Source: an uncultured Bacteroidales bacterium
GTDB taxonomy: Bacteria; Bacteroidota; Bacteroidia; Bacteroidales; UBA932
DNA length: 59,615 nucleotides
Assembly (NCBI GenBank): GCA_900318955.1
Contig: ONMJ01000021.1
Coordinates: 1 to 59,615 of the forward strand
Reading direction: 5' to 3'
The position numbers and the translations under genes were made by a program. Below, piece after piece: positions 34,053-42,332 of the stretch. The notes beneath the pieces were generated by a model. That model saw only the letters and a program-made list of their open reading frames with translations, was not told the origin of the DNA and searched no databases. Position 1 is the stretch's first letter, and every line of letters starts with the position of its first letter.

Positions 34053-34493
34053 TCATCTAATTAGGCCAGGTATCTGGTCTCTGTCTGCTTCGGACTGCCT
34101 ATGGTATACAATAGTATAATGATTAGTTTTTGTATAATGATTCATGACAGAGTAATCAGGAGATACTATTATCCCAGAACTCCTATCGGGTTTTCCGCTA
34201 AATGGGCTCACGTAATAATAATACATATTACCGTCAATCGTCTCAAATAAATAAGCTACTGGAGCTTTCCCTATTAAGGGTGATGTTGCTAAATTTCCGT
34301 CTTCATCGGACTGATAAAGAGCATTACCAGAGAAAGTAAAAAACAAGGAATAGTTCAACTTTTCAGCGACGCCATCATCACTTACTTTTTTTACGGCTTG
34401 ATACCGATATGTCTGTTGAGCGTAGGAGACCTGCGCAATGAAAAAGAGCGATAAAAACAAAAATAGCAATGTTAGAATCCTTGATTTCATCAT
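34053..34493 (-). CDS. Small secreted protein, paralogue of the neighbouring zinc-ribbon protein's N-terminus
   Basis: 147 aa from the ATG at 34493 (MMKSRILTLLFLFLSLFFIA, cleavage near SYAQQ). Mature sequence TYRYQAVKKVSDDG, FFTFSGNALYQSDEDGNL and YYYYVSPFSGKPDRSSGIIV parallels the first domain of the 33383 product, but it ends before the zinc knuckles. No family recognised. The two genes form an A/T-rich two-gene unit with its own promoter (34525-34555). Confidence 0.65.
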   Translation of the reverse strand: MMKSRILTLLFLFLSLFFIAQVSYAQQTYRYQAVKKVSDDGVAEKLNYSLFFTFSGNALYQSDEDGNLATSPLIGKAPVAYLFETIDGNMYYYYVSPFSGKPDRSSGIIVSPDYSVMNHYTKTNHYTIVYHRQSEADRDQIPGLIR

Positions 34494-34524
34494 GTTTGTC
34501 AAATCTTTAAGATAGTGATTATAA

Positions 34525-34555
34525 CAAAGGTATCAAACAAATTCTTATAATACAA
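34525..34555 (-). promoter_or_regulatory. Promoter of the 34053/33383 pair
   Basis: CAAAGGTA at 34525-34532 reads TACCTTTG on the minus strand; CAA at 34553-34555 supplies the -33 TTG, 20 nt away. The start codon follows after 31 nt. Confidence 0.5.
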
Positions 34556-34886
34556 GAAAAATCAAAATATTGGTCTTCCCTTTACAACTATCCTAAGGAT
34601 GCTCAACTGTCTTTCTGATTTCTGATTCTTAATCACAATGCTTCGAAGAGAAAAGAACGTCCTTCCACATCCGCAATCCTATTACATCCTCACTTCCTTA
34701 AAAAAGCAACAAGGCCCGATCGCTCTCAGGAATCCGTATGCTATACTCGTAACTCATAATCTAATTCAACCATAACTTGGCTGCTCCACCTGCAAATATA
34801 AAAAAACCATACAAATCAGGCCATCTTTCTGTTTCATTTAGAGTCTTTGACGAACATTAGGCGAACATTCTCGCCACGGTCGCAAT
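34556..34886. other. A/T-rich intergenic DNA without gene
   Basis: No open frame of interest and no clear repeat. A lone TATATTTG-like element reads on the minus strand at 34793-34800, with nothing obvious to serve. Confidence 0.4.
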
Positions 34887-34973
34887 CTCATCCATGAAAA
34901 CATGGCTTTTTCATGGACGAACCGGCAAAAACACAATTTCATCCATGCAAATCGGCCTTTTCCATGGACGAAA
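34887..34973. repeat. Two tandem CATCCATG/CATGGACG hairpins
   Basis: TCATCCATGAAAA (34888-34900) pairs with TTTTCATGGACGA (34908-34920). A second, TTTCATCCATG (34937-34947), pairs with CATGGACGAAA (34963-34973). Period about 50 nt. They directly precede compound repeat C. Confidence 0.6.
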
Positions 34974-34994
34974 CCACCCTCCCGGTCGCACGGC

Positions 34995-35161
34995 GTGGCG
35001 CAGGTGCGGAAAAATGCTGGTCTCCTGCGCCATGGTGAATTATTAACAAATTGAATATCAGAAACTTATAATTGACAAGCGGCGCAGGTCACCACGAAAA
35101 AATCGCACCTGCGCCACCCAGGCGGTCCACCTGCGCCATTCAGGCGGTCCACCTGCGCCAC
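34995..35161. repeat. GCGCAGGT compound repeat, copy C
   Basis: Same order as copy B: inverted repeat 1, A/T core (same sequence as B), inverted repeat 2. Then two extra CACCTGCGCCA boxes spaced 22 nt apart by AGGCGGTC linkers, so the number of terminal boxes varies between copies (1 in A, 1 in B, 2 in C). Confidence 0.8.
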
Positions 35162-35210
35162 TCGCGCTTTCAGGCAATGATTGCAGCCACTAAAAAAAGC
35201 CCTGTTCTTC

Positions 35211-35320
35211 GGAGGCCATCGGCCGACGGGAGGGGTTTGGGGAGTCCTCTCCCCAATGAATAGACAACCCTGGGGCCACACGCGGAACGCCACCCGGGAA
35301 AGGGTGGCGTTCTATTAGCG
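35211..35320. repeat. Hairpin-module repeat copy E3, next to tRNA
   Basis: Full-length module: GGCCATCGGCC, TTGGGGAG...CTCCCCAA and CGCCACCC...GGGTGGCG hairpins, ending TTCTATTAGCG. It stops 2 nt from the 3' end of the tRNA gene. Confidence 0.8.
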
Positions 35321-35322
35321 TG

Positions 35323-35396
35323 TGGTCCCAGTAGGGCATGATCCTACGACCCCCTGATTATGAGTCAGATGCTCTAACCAACTGAGCTATGGGACC
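35323..35396 (-). tRNA. tRNA with anticodon CAT (probably elongator Met)
   Basis: 74 nt folding as a cloverleaf on the minus strand: acceptor GGTCCCA / TGGGACC, D-stem GCTC / GAGC with loop AGTTGGTTA, anticodon stem TCTGA / TCAGG around CTCATAA, T-stem GTAGG / CCTAC. No encoded CCA. The T-loop reads ATCATGC rather than the usual TTCRANN. The Met assignment rests on the anticodon and overall resemblance; a lysidine-modified tRNA-Ile cannot be excluded. A -7 element at 35448-35455 suggests its own transcription. Confidence 0.9.
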
Positions 35397-35447
35397 GGAT
35401 TGCGGAGCCGCCGCTTCTGAGTCATAAAACCCGGATAGGCGGTCCTA

Positions 35448-35455
35448 CAAATATA
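35448..35455 (-). promoter_or_regulatory. -7 element for the tRNA gene
   Basis: CAAATATA reads TATATTTG on the minus strand, about 50 nt before the mature tRNA 5' end. Confidence 0.35.
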
Positions 35456-35476
35456 AGAATAATTTCTTAATTATCC

Positions 35477-35782
35477 TCAGACTTTGATTTCGACTTCAAC
35501 TCCCGAAGGAAGTTCGAGCTTCATCAGAGCGTCGACGGTCTTTGCGTTGGAGTCGTCGATGTCGAGAAGACGAACATAGGAGTCGAGCTCGAACTGCTCG
35601 CGGGCCTTCTTGTTAACGAAGGTGGAGCGGTTTACGGTGAAGATTTTCTTGTGCGTGGGAAGAGGAATAGGACCATTGACCTTTGCACCGGTAGACTTCA
35701 CTGTATCAACGATCTTAGCTGCTGACTTGTCAACAAGGGTATGATCGAATGACTTGAGTTTGATTCTAATTTTCTGGCTCAT
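35477..35782 (-). CDS. rpsJ: Ribosomal protein uS10
   Basis: 101 aa, the full length of S10: [20 protein letters not shown], then [20 protein letters not shown] and the C-terminal [11 protein letters not shown]. 30S head protein, also NusE in antitermination. Lies 27 nt downstream of fusA in the same operon, as in other Bacteroidota. Unusually it is not followed by rplC and the rest of the S10 operon but by a tRNA and repeats. Confidence 0.97.
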   Translation of the reverse strand: MSQKIRIKLKSFDHTLVDKSAAKIVDTVKSTGAKVNGPIPLPTHKKIFTVNRSTFVNKKAREQFELDSYVRLLDIDDSNAKTVDALMKLELPSGVEVEIKV

Positions 35783-35809
35783 ATCAATAACTTTTAAAAT
35801 TTCTTCTTT

Positions 35810-37930
35810 TTATTCGTCGTCGAAGTGCATCCTGCTGTAGCCGCTCTTTTCGATGATATCCTTGGCAATCGCCGCAGGAACTTCGGCATAGTGGTCGAAG
35901 CTCATCGTGCTGGTCGCGCGTCCTGAAGAGAGCGTCCTCAAAACGGTGACGTAACCGAACTGCTCAGCAAGAGGAACGTATGCCTTGACGATTCGTGCGC
36001 CATTGGCTGTCGAATCCATCGCAACGATTTGGCCTCTCCTGCGGTTGAGGTCTCCTACGATGTCGCCCATATAGTCTTCGGGAGTCACGACTTCGAGGGT
36101 CATGATAGGCTCGAGAAGGATAGGGTGGCACTTCACACAGCCATGGCGGAAAGCCATGCGGGCTGCGATTTCGAAGGAGAGCTGGTCTGAATCCACCGGG
36201 TGGAAGCTTCCGTCGAGGAGGGTGACTTTGATGGACGGAACCTCGAATCCTGCAAGGACTCCGTTGGACATTGCCGACTCGAAACCCTTCTGGACGCTAG
36301 GTATGTACTCTTTCGGTACATTTCCTCCCTTGACTTCGTTGACGAATTGGAGACCGGTAACGCCTTCGTCGGCCGGAGCGATCTCTACTATGATGTCTGC
36401 AAACTTACCCCTACCGCCGGTCTGTTTCTTGAAGACTTCGCGGAGCTGTGTCGTACCCGTAATGGTCTCCTTGTAGTTGACCTGCGGGGCTCCCTGGTTG
36501 ATATCGACGCCGAACTCCCTGCGGAGACGGTCGACGATGATGTCCAGATGGAGCTCGCCCATACCGCTGATGATGGTCTGTCCTGTCTCATTGTCGGCCT
36601 TGACCGTGAAGGTCGGGTCCTCTTCGGCGAGTTTGCCGAGGGCGATGCCGAGCTTGTCAAGATCCTGCTGGGTCTTTGGCTCGACGGCGATACCGATGAC
36701 GGGATCAGGGAATTCCATCGACTCGAGGGTGATAGGGTGCTCCTCTACACAGACGGTGTCGCCAGTGCGGAGGTCCTTGAAGCCGACTGCTGCGCAGATG
36801 TCACCAGCCTCCACAAACTCGATAGGGTTCTGGTGGTTGGAATGCATCTGGTACAATCTGGCTACCCTTTCCTTCTTGCCGGTACGGGTATTATAGACAT
36901 AGGAGCCGGCATCGAGATGGCCTGAATAGGCCCTCATGAACGCCAGACGCCCGACGTACGGGTCGGTGGCAATCTTGAATACAAGCGCGCAGAACGGCTC
37001 TTTATTGTCCGGCTTACGCTCAATCTCTTGTCCGGTTTTGGGGTGAGTCCCTTTGACTGCTCCCTTGTCGAGAGGGGACGGGAGATATCTCATGACGCTG
37101 TCGAGGAGGTACTGAACTCCCTTGTTCTTGAATGAAGATCCGCAGCAGGCAGGGACAATCTTCATAGAGATTGTGCCCTTGCGAAGAGCTGCTACTATTT
37201 CATCCTCTGTAAGGGAATCGGGATCCTCAAAGAACTTGTCCATGAGGGAGTCGTCGCACTCGGCGGCTGTCTCAAGGAGCTTTTCTCTCCACTGACGGGC
37301 TTCTTCTATCATGTTTGCCGGAATGTCCTTGATCTCGTAGTTGACGAGTTCTTCGCCGGAATCATAATAGATAGCCTTCATAGTGATAAGGTCAACGATA
37401 CCTTCGAATTGGTCCTCTGCTCCGATAGGGAGGCATACGGGAACTGCATTGGCACCGAGTTTAGCCTTGATTTCATCCACGCAGGAGAGGAAATCAGCTC
37501 CGACCCGGTCCATTTTGTTTACATAGGCAATCTTTGGAACACCATACTTGTCCGCCTGTCTCCACACGGTCTCGGACTGGGGCTGTACGCGGCCGACTGC
37601 GCAGAATGTCGCAATCGTCCCGTCCAGTACTCTCAGCGAGCGTTCGACCTCGACGGTGAAATCAACATGTCCCGGAGTGTCTATCAGGTTGATCTGATAG
37701 GTGTCTCCATGGAAATGCCAGAATGCGGTGGTAGCAGCGGAGGTAATAGTGATACCACGCTCCTGCTCCTGCACCATCCAGTCCATTGTGGCGGCTCCTT
37801 CATGGACTTCGCCGATCTTGTGGGTCTTACCGGTGTAGAAAAGGATACGTTCGGACGTAGTGGTCTTACCGGCATCAATGTGTGCCATGATACCGATATT
37901 CCTGGTGTATTTGAGATCCCTGTTGGCCAC
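35810..37930 (-). CDS. fusA: Elongation factor G
   Basis: Ribosomal translocase GTPase, 706 aa. G1 [20 protein letters not shown]2 region [11 protein letters not shown]3 DTPGHVDFT and G4 NKMDR are intact; domains II-V follow in order (domain [20 protein letters not shown]). Part of the rpsL-rpsG-fusA-rpsJ operon, 12 nt after rpsG. No tuf follows, as is usual for the phylum. Confidence 0.98.
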   Translation of the reverse strand: MANRDLKYTRNIGIMAHIDAGKTTTSERILFYTGKTHKIGEVHEGAATMDWMVQEQERGITITSAATTAFWHFHGDTYQINLIDTPGHVDFTVEVERSLRVLDGTIATFCAVGRVQPQSETVWRQADKYGVPKIAYVNKMDRVGADFLSCVDEIKAKLGANAVPVCLPIGAEDQFEGIVDLITMKAIYYDSGEELVNYEIKDIPANMIEEARQWREKLLETAAECDDSLMDKFFEDPDSLTEDEIVAALRKGTISMKIVPACCGSSFKNKGVQYLLDSVMRYLPSPLDKGAVKGTHPKTGQEIERKPDNKEPFCALVFKIATDPYVGRLAFMRAYSGHLDAGSYVYNTRTGKKERVARLYQMHSNHQNPIEFVEAGDICAAVGFKDLRTGDTVCVEEHPITLESMEFPDPVIGIAVEPKTQQDLDKLGIALGKLAEEDPTFTVKADNETGQTIISGMGELHLDIIVDRLRREFGVDINQGAPQVNYKETITGTTQLREVFKKQTGGRGKFADIIVEIAPADEGVTGLQFVNEVKGGNVPKEYIPSVQKGFESAMSNGVLAGFEVPSIKVTLLDGSFHPVDSDQLSFEIAARMAFRHGCVKCHPILLEPIMTLEVVTPEDYMGDIVGDLNRRRGQIVAMDSTANGARIVKAYVPLAEQFGYVTVLRTLSSGRATSTMSFDHYAEVPAAIAKDIIEKSGYSRMHFDDE

Positions 37931-37942
37931 TTGACTTGCGGT

Positions 37943-38419
37943 TTAGAAACGGAAGTGGGCAAATGCCTTGTTGGCCTCTGCCATCCTGTGCATGTCCTCT
38001 TTACGCTTGAACGCGCCACCTTCGTTGTTGTAAGCAGCAACGATTTCAGCAGCGAGTTTTTCTGCCATAGAGTGTCCTGAGCGCTTGCGGGCGAAAGAAA
38101 TCATGTTCTTCATGGAGACTGAGACTTTCCTTTCAGGACGGAGCTCTGTAGGCACCTGGAAGTTGGCACCACCGATACGACGGGACTTAACCTCGATCTG
38201 AGGAGTCACGTTCTCGAGCGCCTTTTTCCAAATATCTATAGGAGCCTTGTCAGAATCTTTCATCTTCTCGCCTACCATGTCGATGGCATCGTAAAAAATA
38301 GAATACGCGATACTCTTCTTCCCCTGCAACATAAGATTGTTCACGAAACGTGTAACTTCCACGTCGTGGAACTTGGGATCCGGAAGTAGAATCCTCTTTT
38401 TAGGCTTCGCTTTTCTCAT
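37943..38419 (-). CDS. rpsG: Ribosomal protein uS7
   Basis: 158 aa. Typical S7: [16 protein letters not shown], the [18 protein letters not shown] helix, [16 protein letters not shown] and [20 protein letters not shown]. Primary 16S 3'-domain binder. Sits 27 nt after rpsL. Confidence 0.97.
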   Translation of the reverse strand: MRKAKPKKRILLPDPKFHDVEVTRFVNNLMLQGKKSIAYSIFYDAIDMVGEKMKDSDKAPIDIWKKALENVTPQIEVKSRRIGGANFQVPTELRPERKVSVSMKNMISFARKRSGHSMAEKLAAEIVAAYNNEGGAFKRKEDMHRMAEANKAFAHFRF

Positions 38420-38446
38420 TTTGAAAAAGAATTAATAGGTGAATAA

Positions 38447-38830
38447 TTACTTCTTAGATTTCTTTGGCCTCTTGGCTCCATAGAGCGAACGGGACTGGGT
38501 CCTGCCGTCTACACCAGCTGTATCCAAAGCTCCTCTAAGGATGTGGTAACGTACACCCGGAAGGTCCTTTACACGGCCTCCGCGAACAAGCACGATTGAG
38601 TGCTCCTGGAGGTTGTGGCCCTCGCCCGGGATGTAGGCATTGACCTCTTTGGCGTTAGAAAGACGTACACGGGCAACCTTACGCATTGCTGAGTTAGGTT
38701 TCTTAGGGGTTGTTGTATAGACCCTAAGGCATACGCCACGCTTCTGAGGGCAAGCATCCAACGCACGAGACTTGCTTTTTACTTCAAGGGTCTCGCGTCC
38801 TTTGCGAACAAGTTGTTGAATTGTTGGCAT
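38447..38830 (-). CDS. rpsL: Ribosomal protein uS12
   Basis: 127 aa. Decoding-centre protein with [18 protein letters not shown] and [20 protein letters not shown], including the lysines linked to streptomycin response in other species (PKKPNS). First gene of the str operon. A GTCCCAAA...TTGGGGC hairpin lies in its leader near 38865-38882 (minus strand), perhaps regulatory. Confidence 0.97.
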   Translation of the reverse strand: MPTIQQLVRKGRETLEVKSKSRALDACPQKRGVCLRVYTTTPKKPNSAMRKVARVRLSNAKEVNAYIPGEGHNLQEHSIVLVRGGRVKDLPGVRYHILRGALDTAGVDGRTQSRSLYGAKRPKKSKK

Positions 38831-38882
38831 AAATAATTGTAAATCTTTAATTTATGTTATTTGCCCCAAAAATTTGGGACGG

Positions 38883-38914
38883 CAAAGATAAGAAAATAAT
38901 TCGTAATTAACAAA
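38883..38914 (-). promoter_or_regulatory. str operon promoter
   Basis: CAAAGATA (38883-38890) reads TATCTTTG on the minus strand, and CAAA (38911-38914) reads TTTG, 20 nt apart; canonical -7/-33 pair about 50 nt before rpsL. Confidence 0.65.
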
Positions 38915-38954
38915 GTTTTCAACAGCTTATCTTCTTCTGCAAGGCGATTTTAAC

Positions 38955-38962
38955 TATATTTG
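38955..38962 (+). promoter_or_regulatory. -7 element of the glycerate kinase gene
   Basis: TATATTTG 6 nt before the ATG at 38969, implying a leaderless or near-leaderless mRNA. The track-length frame from 38960 lies inside this element. Confidence 0.45.
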
Positions 38963-38968
38963 TGGGGT

Positions 38969-40102
38969 ATGAAAGCGGTTATTGTAATAGATTCATTCAA
39001 GGGTTGCCTTTCATCCAGAGAGGCCGGCGACGCCGTGGAAAAAGGCATTTTAAGAGCGATCCCGGAGGCGGAAACTGTAAAAATACCGGTCGCGGACGGC
39101 GGAGAAGGTACCGTTGAGGCTCTTGTAGATGCTCTTGGGGGCGTTTTTGAAGAGGTTGAAGTCCATGGCCCTCTGGGGGAACCTGTTCTGGCGAAATATG
39201 GGATTGCGGATGTGGATAATAAGAAGTGCGCTATCATCGAGTCTGCTGCGGCAATCGGACTTCCCCTCGTTCCAGAAAGGCTTCGGAATCCGATGAAGAC
39301 CAGTTCCTTCGGTCTGGGAGAGCTCCTTCTTGCGGCTATCTCCAAGGGATGCCGGAGGCTGATAATCGGCCTTGGAGGAAGTTCCACCGTTGATGGCGGC
39401 ATCGGAATGCTCTCGGCCCTCGGTTACCGCTTCTTCGATGGGGAAGGGGCACTCTTGTGTCCATGCTCCGGAGAGACCATTCCCCTTGTAGCATCCATCG
39501 ATTCTTCTCAAGCAGACCCGAGGCTGAAGGAGGTGGAATTCATGGTAGCCTGCGATGTGAGTACCGTTTTCGCCGATGCTCCCTCTGTCTTCGGGCCGCA
39601 AAAGGGAGCGACTCCTGAGATGGTAAAGACCCTTACCGAAGGGATGCTGTCTCTTTCCTCTGTAATTAAAAGGGACATAGGGGTAGATATCTCCAAAAAC
39701 CCAGGCGGAGGAGCCGCAGGCGGGCTGGGAGCTGCCTTTTCGGCGTTCTTGAAAGGCAAACTTCGCCCCGGGACAGAGCTTGTCCTCGACTCTGTCGGTT
39801 TTGATTCTTTTTTGGACGGAGCGGACATCGTCATTACCGGAGAAGGGCGGATAGATACCCAGACGGCCCTCGGCAAGACCCCCTCGGGTATAATAAAAAG
39901 AGTGGAAGCCGCATCCGGCGGAGAGAATCCTATCCCGATAATAGCCTTTTGCGGAAGTTGTGCTCTCGGAGAATATCCTTTTTCCGAGGTAATCCCGATT
40001 ACTCCTCCCGGAATGCCGCTTTCCGTCGCGATGGATCCTCTTGTCGCTTCGCGGAACCTCTCTGAAGCAGCATTTAATTATTTCCGTTTATATCAAAAAT
40101 AA
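38969..40102 (+). CDS. Glycerate kinase
   Basis: Phosphorylates D-glycerate (to 2- or 3-phosphoglycerate). The GarK/GlxK-type fold shows IDSFKGCLSSREAGDAVEKG at the N-terminus, PVADGGEGTVEALV, GLGGSSTVDGGIGMLSALG (glycine-rich loop), NPGGGAAGGLGAAF and ITGEGRIDTQTALGKTP. 377 aa is canonical. Start at the ATG 38969 (MKAVIVIDSF). Cytoplasmic. Divergent from rpsL; a TATATTTG follows at once for the next gene, so it is probably transcribed alone. Confidence 0.93.
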   Translation: MKAVIVIDSFKGCLSSREAGDAVEKGILRAIPEAETVKIPVADGGEGTVEALVDALGGVFEEVEVHGPLGEPVLAKYGIADVDNKKCAIIESAAAIGLPLVPERLRNPMKTSSFGLGELLLAAISKGCRRLIIGLGGSSTVDGGIGMLSALGYRFFDGEGALLCPCSGETIPLVASIDSSQADPRLKEVEFMVACDVSTVFADAPSVFGPQKGATPEMVKTLTEGMLSLSSVIKRDIGVDISKNPGGGAAGGLGAAFSAFLKGKLRPGTELVLDSVGFDSFLDGADIVITGEGRIDTQTALGKTPSGIIKRVEAASGGENPIPIIAFCGSCALGEYPFSEVIPITPPGMPLSVAMDPLVASRNLSEAAFNYFRLYQK

Positions 40103-40103
40103 G

Positions 40104-40111
40104 TATATTTG
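40104..40111 (+). promoter_or_regulatory. -7 element of the 40160 gene
   Basis: TATATTTG immediately after the glycerate kinase stop, 48 nt before the next start. Confidence 0.45.
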
Positions 40112-40159
40112 CACAGATAACAACTAAGGACCAGATAAACCAAAAGAACATCTTCCTAT

Positions 40160-40999
40160 ATGAAAAAAGTATTGATTTTTGCCGCAGCTCTTTCGCTGCT
40201 CATTCCGCTGACATCATGCAAGAAACAGGCAGAGGTCTCTCTCGATGTCATGTCCTATAACATCCGCCTTGGTGTCGCCAATGACGGAGACAATTCGTGG
40301 GATATCCGTAAGATAGCGACTCCCGCGATGCTCCAGGCCAATGCTCCGGACATCTTCGGAGTGCAGGAGGCGTATGATTTCCAGGTCGCATATATTGCCG
40401 AGCAGTGCCCTCAATATGTTCCCCTCGGTGTCGGAAGGGAGGATGGAGTGGCAAAAGGTGAGCATATGTCCATATTCTACAACAAGGAGAAGATTGATGT
40501 CGTCGAATGGGGTACATACTGGCTCTCCGAGACCCCGGATGTTCCTTCAAAGGGTTGGGATGCCGCCTGCTACCGTACGGCGACATGGGCCCTTCTCAAG
40601 CTTAAAGACAGCGGCAAGCAGTTCTATTATGTCAATACTCACCTTGACCACAAGGGCGTCGAAGCACGTGCAAAGGGTCTTGCCCTGATTGCCGACAAGA
40701 TTGCCGCCATGAATCCCAAGGGTTATCCTATGGTCCTTACAGGAGATTTCAATGTATATCCTGACAATCCAGGCCTCGAAGGCATCAATGCCCAGATGAA
40801 AGACGCCCGCGTAACGGCTGAGAACTCCGATGACCGCGGTTCATTCAACGGCTGGGGACAGTCCGAGGGTAAGGTTATCGACTATATCTACTATGCCGGA
40901 TTTGCAAAATGCACCGATTTCAAAGTCGTTACCGATACCTACGAGAATATCCCTTATATCTCCGACCATTATCCTGTAAAAGCCCATCTCGTTTTTTAA
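40160..40999 (+). CDS. Endonuclease/exonuclease/phosphatase-family lipoprotein
   Basis: 279 aa. Lipoprotein signal with Cys in LIPLTSCKK. All EEP blocks are in order: VMSYNIRLG, IFGVQEAYDFQ (catalytic Glu), YVNTHLDHKGVEAR, LTGDFNVYPDN and YISDHYPVKAHL. Such periplasmic members are usually annotated as phosphodiesterases or sphingomyelinase-like proteins; substrate unknown. Three nt before the next gene, so cotranscribed with the coiled-coil protein. Confidence 0.9.
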   Translation: MKKVLIFAAALSLLIPLTSCKKQAEVSLDVMSYNIRLGVANDGDNSWDIRKIATPAMLQANAPDIFGVQEAYDFQVAYIAEQCPQYVPLGVGREDGVAKGEHMSIFYNKEKIDVVEWGTYWLSETPDVPSKGWDAACYRTATWALLKLKDSGKQFYYVNTHLDHKGVEARAKGLALIADKIAAMNPKGYPMVLTGDFNVYPDNPGLEGINAQMKDARVTAENSDDRGSFNGWGQSEGKVIDYIYYAGFAKCTDFKVVTDTYENIPYISDHYPVKAHLVF

Positions 41000-41002
41000 G
41001 AT

Positions 41003-41665
41003 ATGAAAAAGATTACTTTAATAGTTTCTGCGCTCACTCTCCTGATTTCGTACAATGCCTTCTCTCAGGAGATCACAACAGATATTTCGAAGACTGTCGA
41101 GCAGCAGAAAGAGGCTGTCCGTAACGCCGAGGCTGCGAAAAAAGATATAGAGAGGCAGTCGAGGAAAGAGATTGCCCGTTATAAGGACGGTATCTCAAGG
41201 TCCGAAGACCAGCTCAAGGATCTCAAAGCCCGAAAGAAGAAAATAAAGGAAGAGATCAAGCCGGAGAAAGATCTTCTCAAGCTCAAAGAATCCGCCCTGA
41301 AGGCCACCAAGAAGGCAGCCAGAGCTGACGGACTCAGCGATGCGGATAAAGCCGTACTGAAGGAAATGAAGGCGGAGAACGAGTCCATAAAGCGCAGCAT
41401 CAAGCTGAAAGAAGCCAGCATCAAGGATATCGACCGCAGTATCAAGAAGGTCAACAAAGAGATCTCTGCAGGCAAGAAGGCCGTTCGTGCGAGCAAGAAA
41501 GAAGTCTCAGCCGCTAGTAAAGAGCTGAGGAGCGCAAAGAAGGACCTCAAGCACAGCCAGAAGATTGAAAAGGATGTCCGAAAGGCGGAAGCTGCCGTTC
41601 AGGCCGCAGCAGAAGCTGAGGCTGTAGCCGCAGTCGACACCGTCGTCAACGCAGTGATTCAGTGA
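41003..41665 (+). CDS. Exported coiled-coil protein
   Basis: 220 aa. Signal peptide (cleavage near NAFSQ), then almost entirely charged heptads (KKDIERQSRKEIARYKDGIS, DLKARKKKIKEEIKPEKDLL, KEASIKDIDRSIKKVNKEI) ending in an Ala-rich segment. A long periplasmic coiled coil with Lys/Glu alternation; no catalytic or binding motif. Function unknown. Ends before a strong hairpin at 41694. Confidence 0.75.
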   Translation: MKKITLIVSALTLLISYNAFSQEITTDISKTVEQQKEAVRNAEAAKKDIERQSRKEIARYKDGISRSEDQLKDLKARKKKIKEEIKPEKDLLKLKESALKATKKAARADGLSDADKAVLKEMKAENESIKRSIKLKEASIKDIDRSIKKVNKEISAGKKAVRASKKEVSAASKELRSAKKDLKHSQKIEKDVRKAEAAVQAAAEAEAVAAVDTVVNAVIQ

Positions 41666-41693
41666 TTACCATTTAGCCTGGCCTCAAAATATA

Positions 41694-41731
41694 ATGATGG
41701 CTAATAAGTAGTCTCACTTATTAGCCATCAT
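41694..41731. terminator. Perfect 16-bp hairpin between convergent genes
   Basis: ATGATGGCTAATAAGT (41694-41709) pairs exactly with 41716-41731, with a 6-nt loop. It lacks a long T-run on either side (minus side TATATTTT), but its place between converging genes suggests a bidirectional terminator. Confidence 0.65.
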
Positions 41732-41766
41732 GTTATAAATGAGCAGTTTCCTGCTGGATTTGCATT

Positions 41767-42249
41767 TTATTTCTTCCTGCCGAGGAGACCGCCAAGGATA
41801 CTTGTAGCTGCGCCAAGGAGGCCGCCGCCGGAAGTCTTGGATGCAGAAGCGTTGCCTTTACCGGTGAGGGCGAGGATAATATCATTGAAATCAACGTCGC
41901 CGTCTCCGTCCTGATCCTTGAGGAGGTTGCCAAGCTTTCCTGCAACAACGGGAACGAGGCCTACGAGAGCGCCCTTGAGAACTTTGTCGAGGTTGAGCTT
42001 CGAGAGAATATTGGTATTGAAAAGATTGGTTGCGAGCGAAGTTACGGGGCTTGTAGCCGCATCAGCCTTGCCGGTAAGAAGGTTTTTGATGATATCGATA
42101 CCGCCGGGGACCGTTGCGGTTTTTTTGAGACTGCCGAGGAAAGAGTCAGCGAGTCCGCCAAGTACTTGATCCTTGATGTTGGAAGGGATCTGAACAGAAG
42201 AAGCAGAATTGACTACCTGCTTGAGAATCATGTCGCTAAGAGATGCCAT
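41767..42249 (-). CDS. Small EF-hand-containing protein, YidB/DUF937-like
   Basis: 160 aa, no signal peptide. The N-terminal two thirds are helical and rich in Leu/Gly/Ser (MILKQVVNSA, IKDQVLGGLADSFLGSL). Residues near 112-124 form a canonical EF-hand loop, DQDGDGDVDFND, followed by a Gly-rich tail (GGGLLGAATSILGGLLG). It resembles small Bacteroidota proteins loosely compared with YidB/DUF937. Calcium binding is plausible from the loop; the role is unknown. Confidence 0.65.
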   Translation of the reverse strand: MASLSDMILKQVVNSASSVQIPSNIKDQVLGGLADSFLGSLKKTATVPGGIDIIKNLLTGKADAATSPVTSLATNLFNTNILSKLNLDKVLKGALVGLVPVVAGKLGNLLKDQDGDGDVDFNDIILALTGKGNASASKTSGGGLLGAATSILGGLLGRKK

Positions 42250-42332
42250 GTTAAATTAGTTTTAGAGTGAAATGTTTCGTCAAATATAAGAAAAAATTCG
42301 TCCTTTTAACAAATTATAGAAAAAAAGGTTTG

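Noticed and set aside
35066-35293. Minus-strand 75-codon frame over repeats C and E3
   Set aside because: Same cause: repeat DNA, not a gene.
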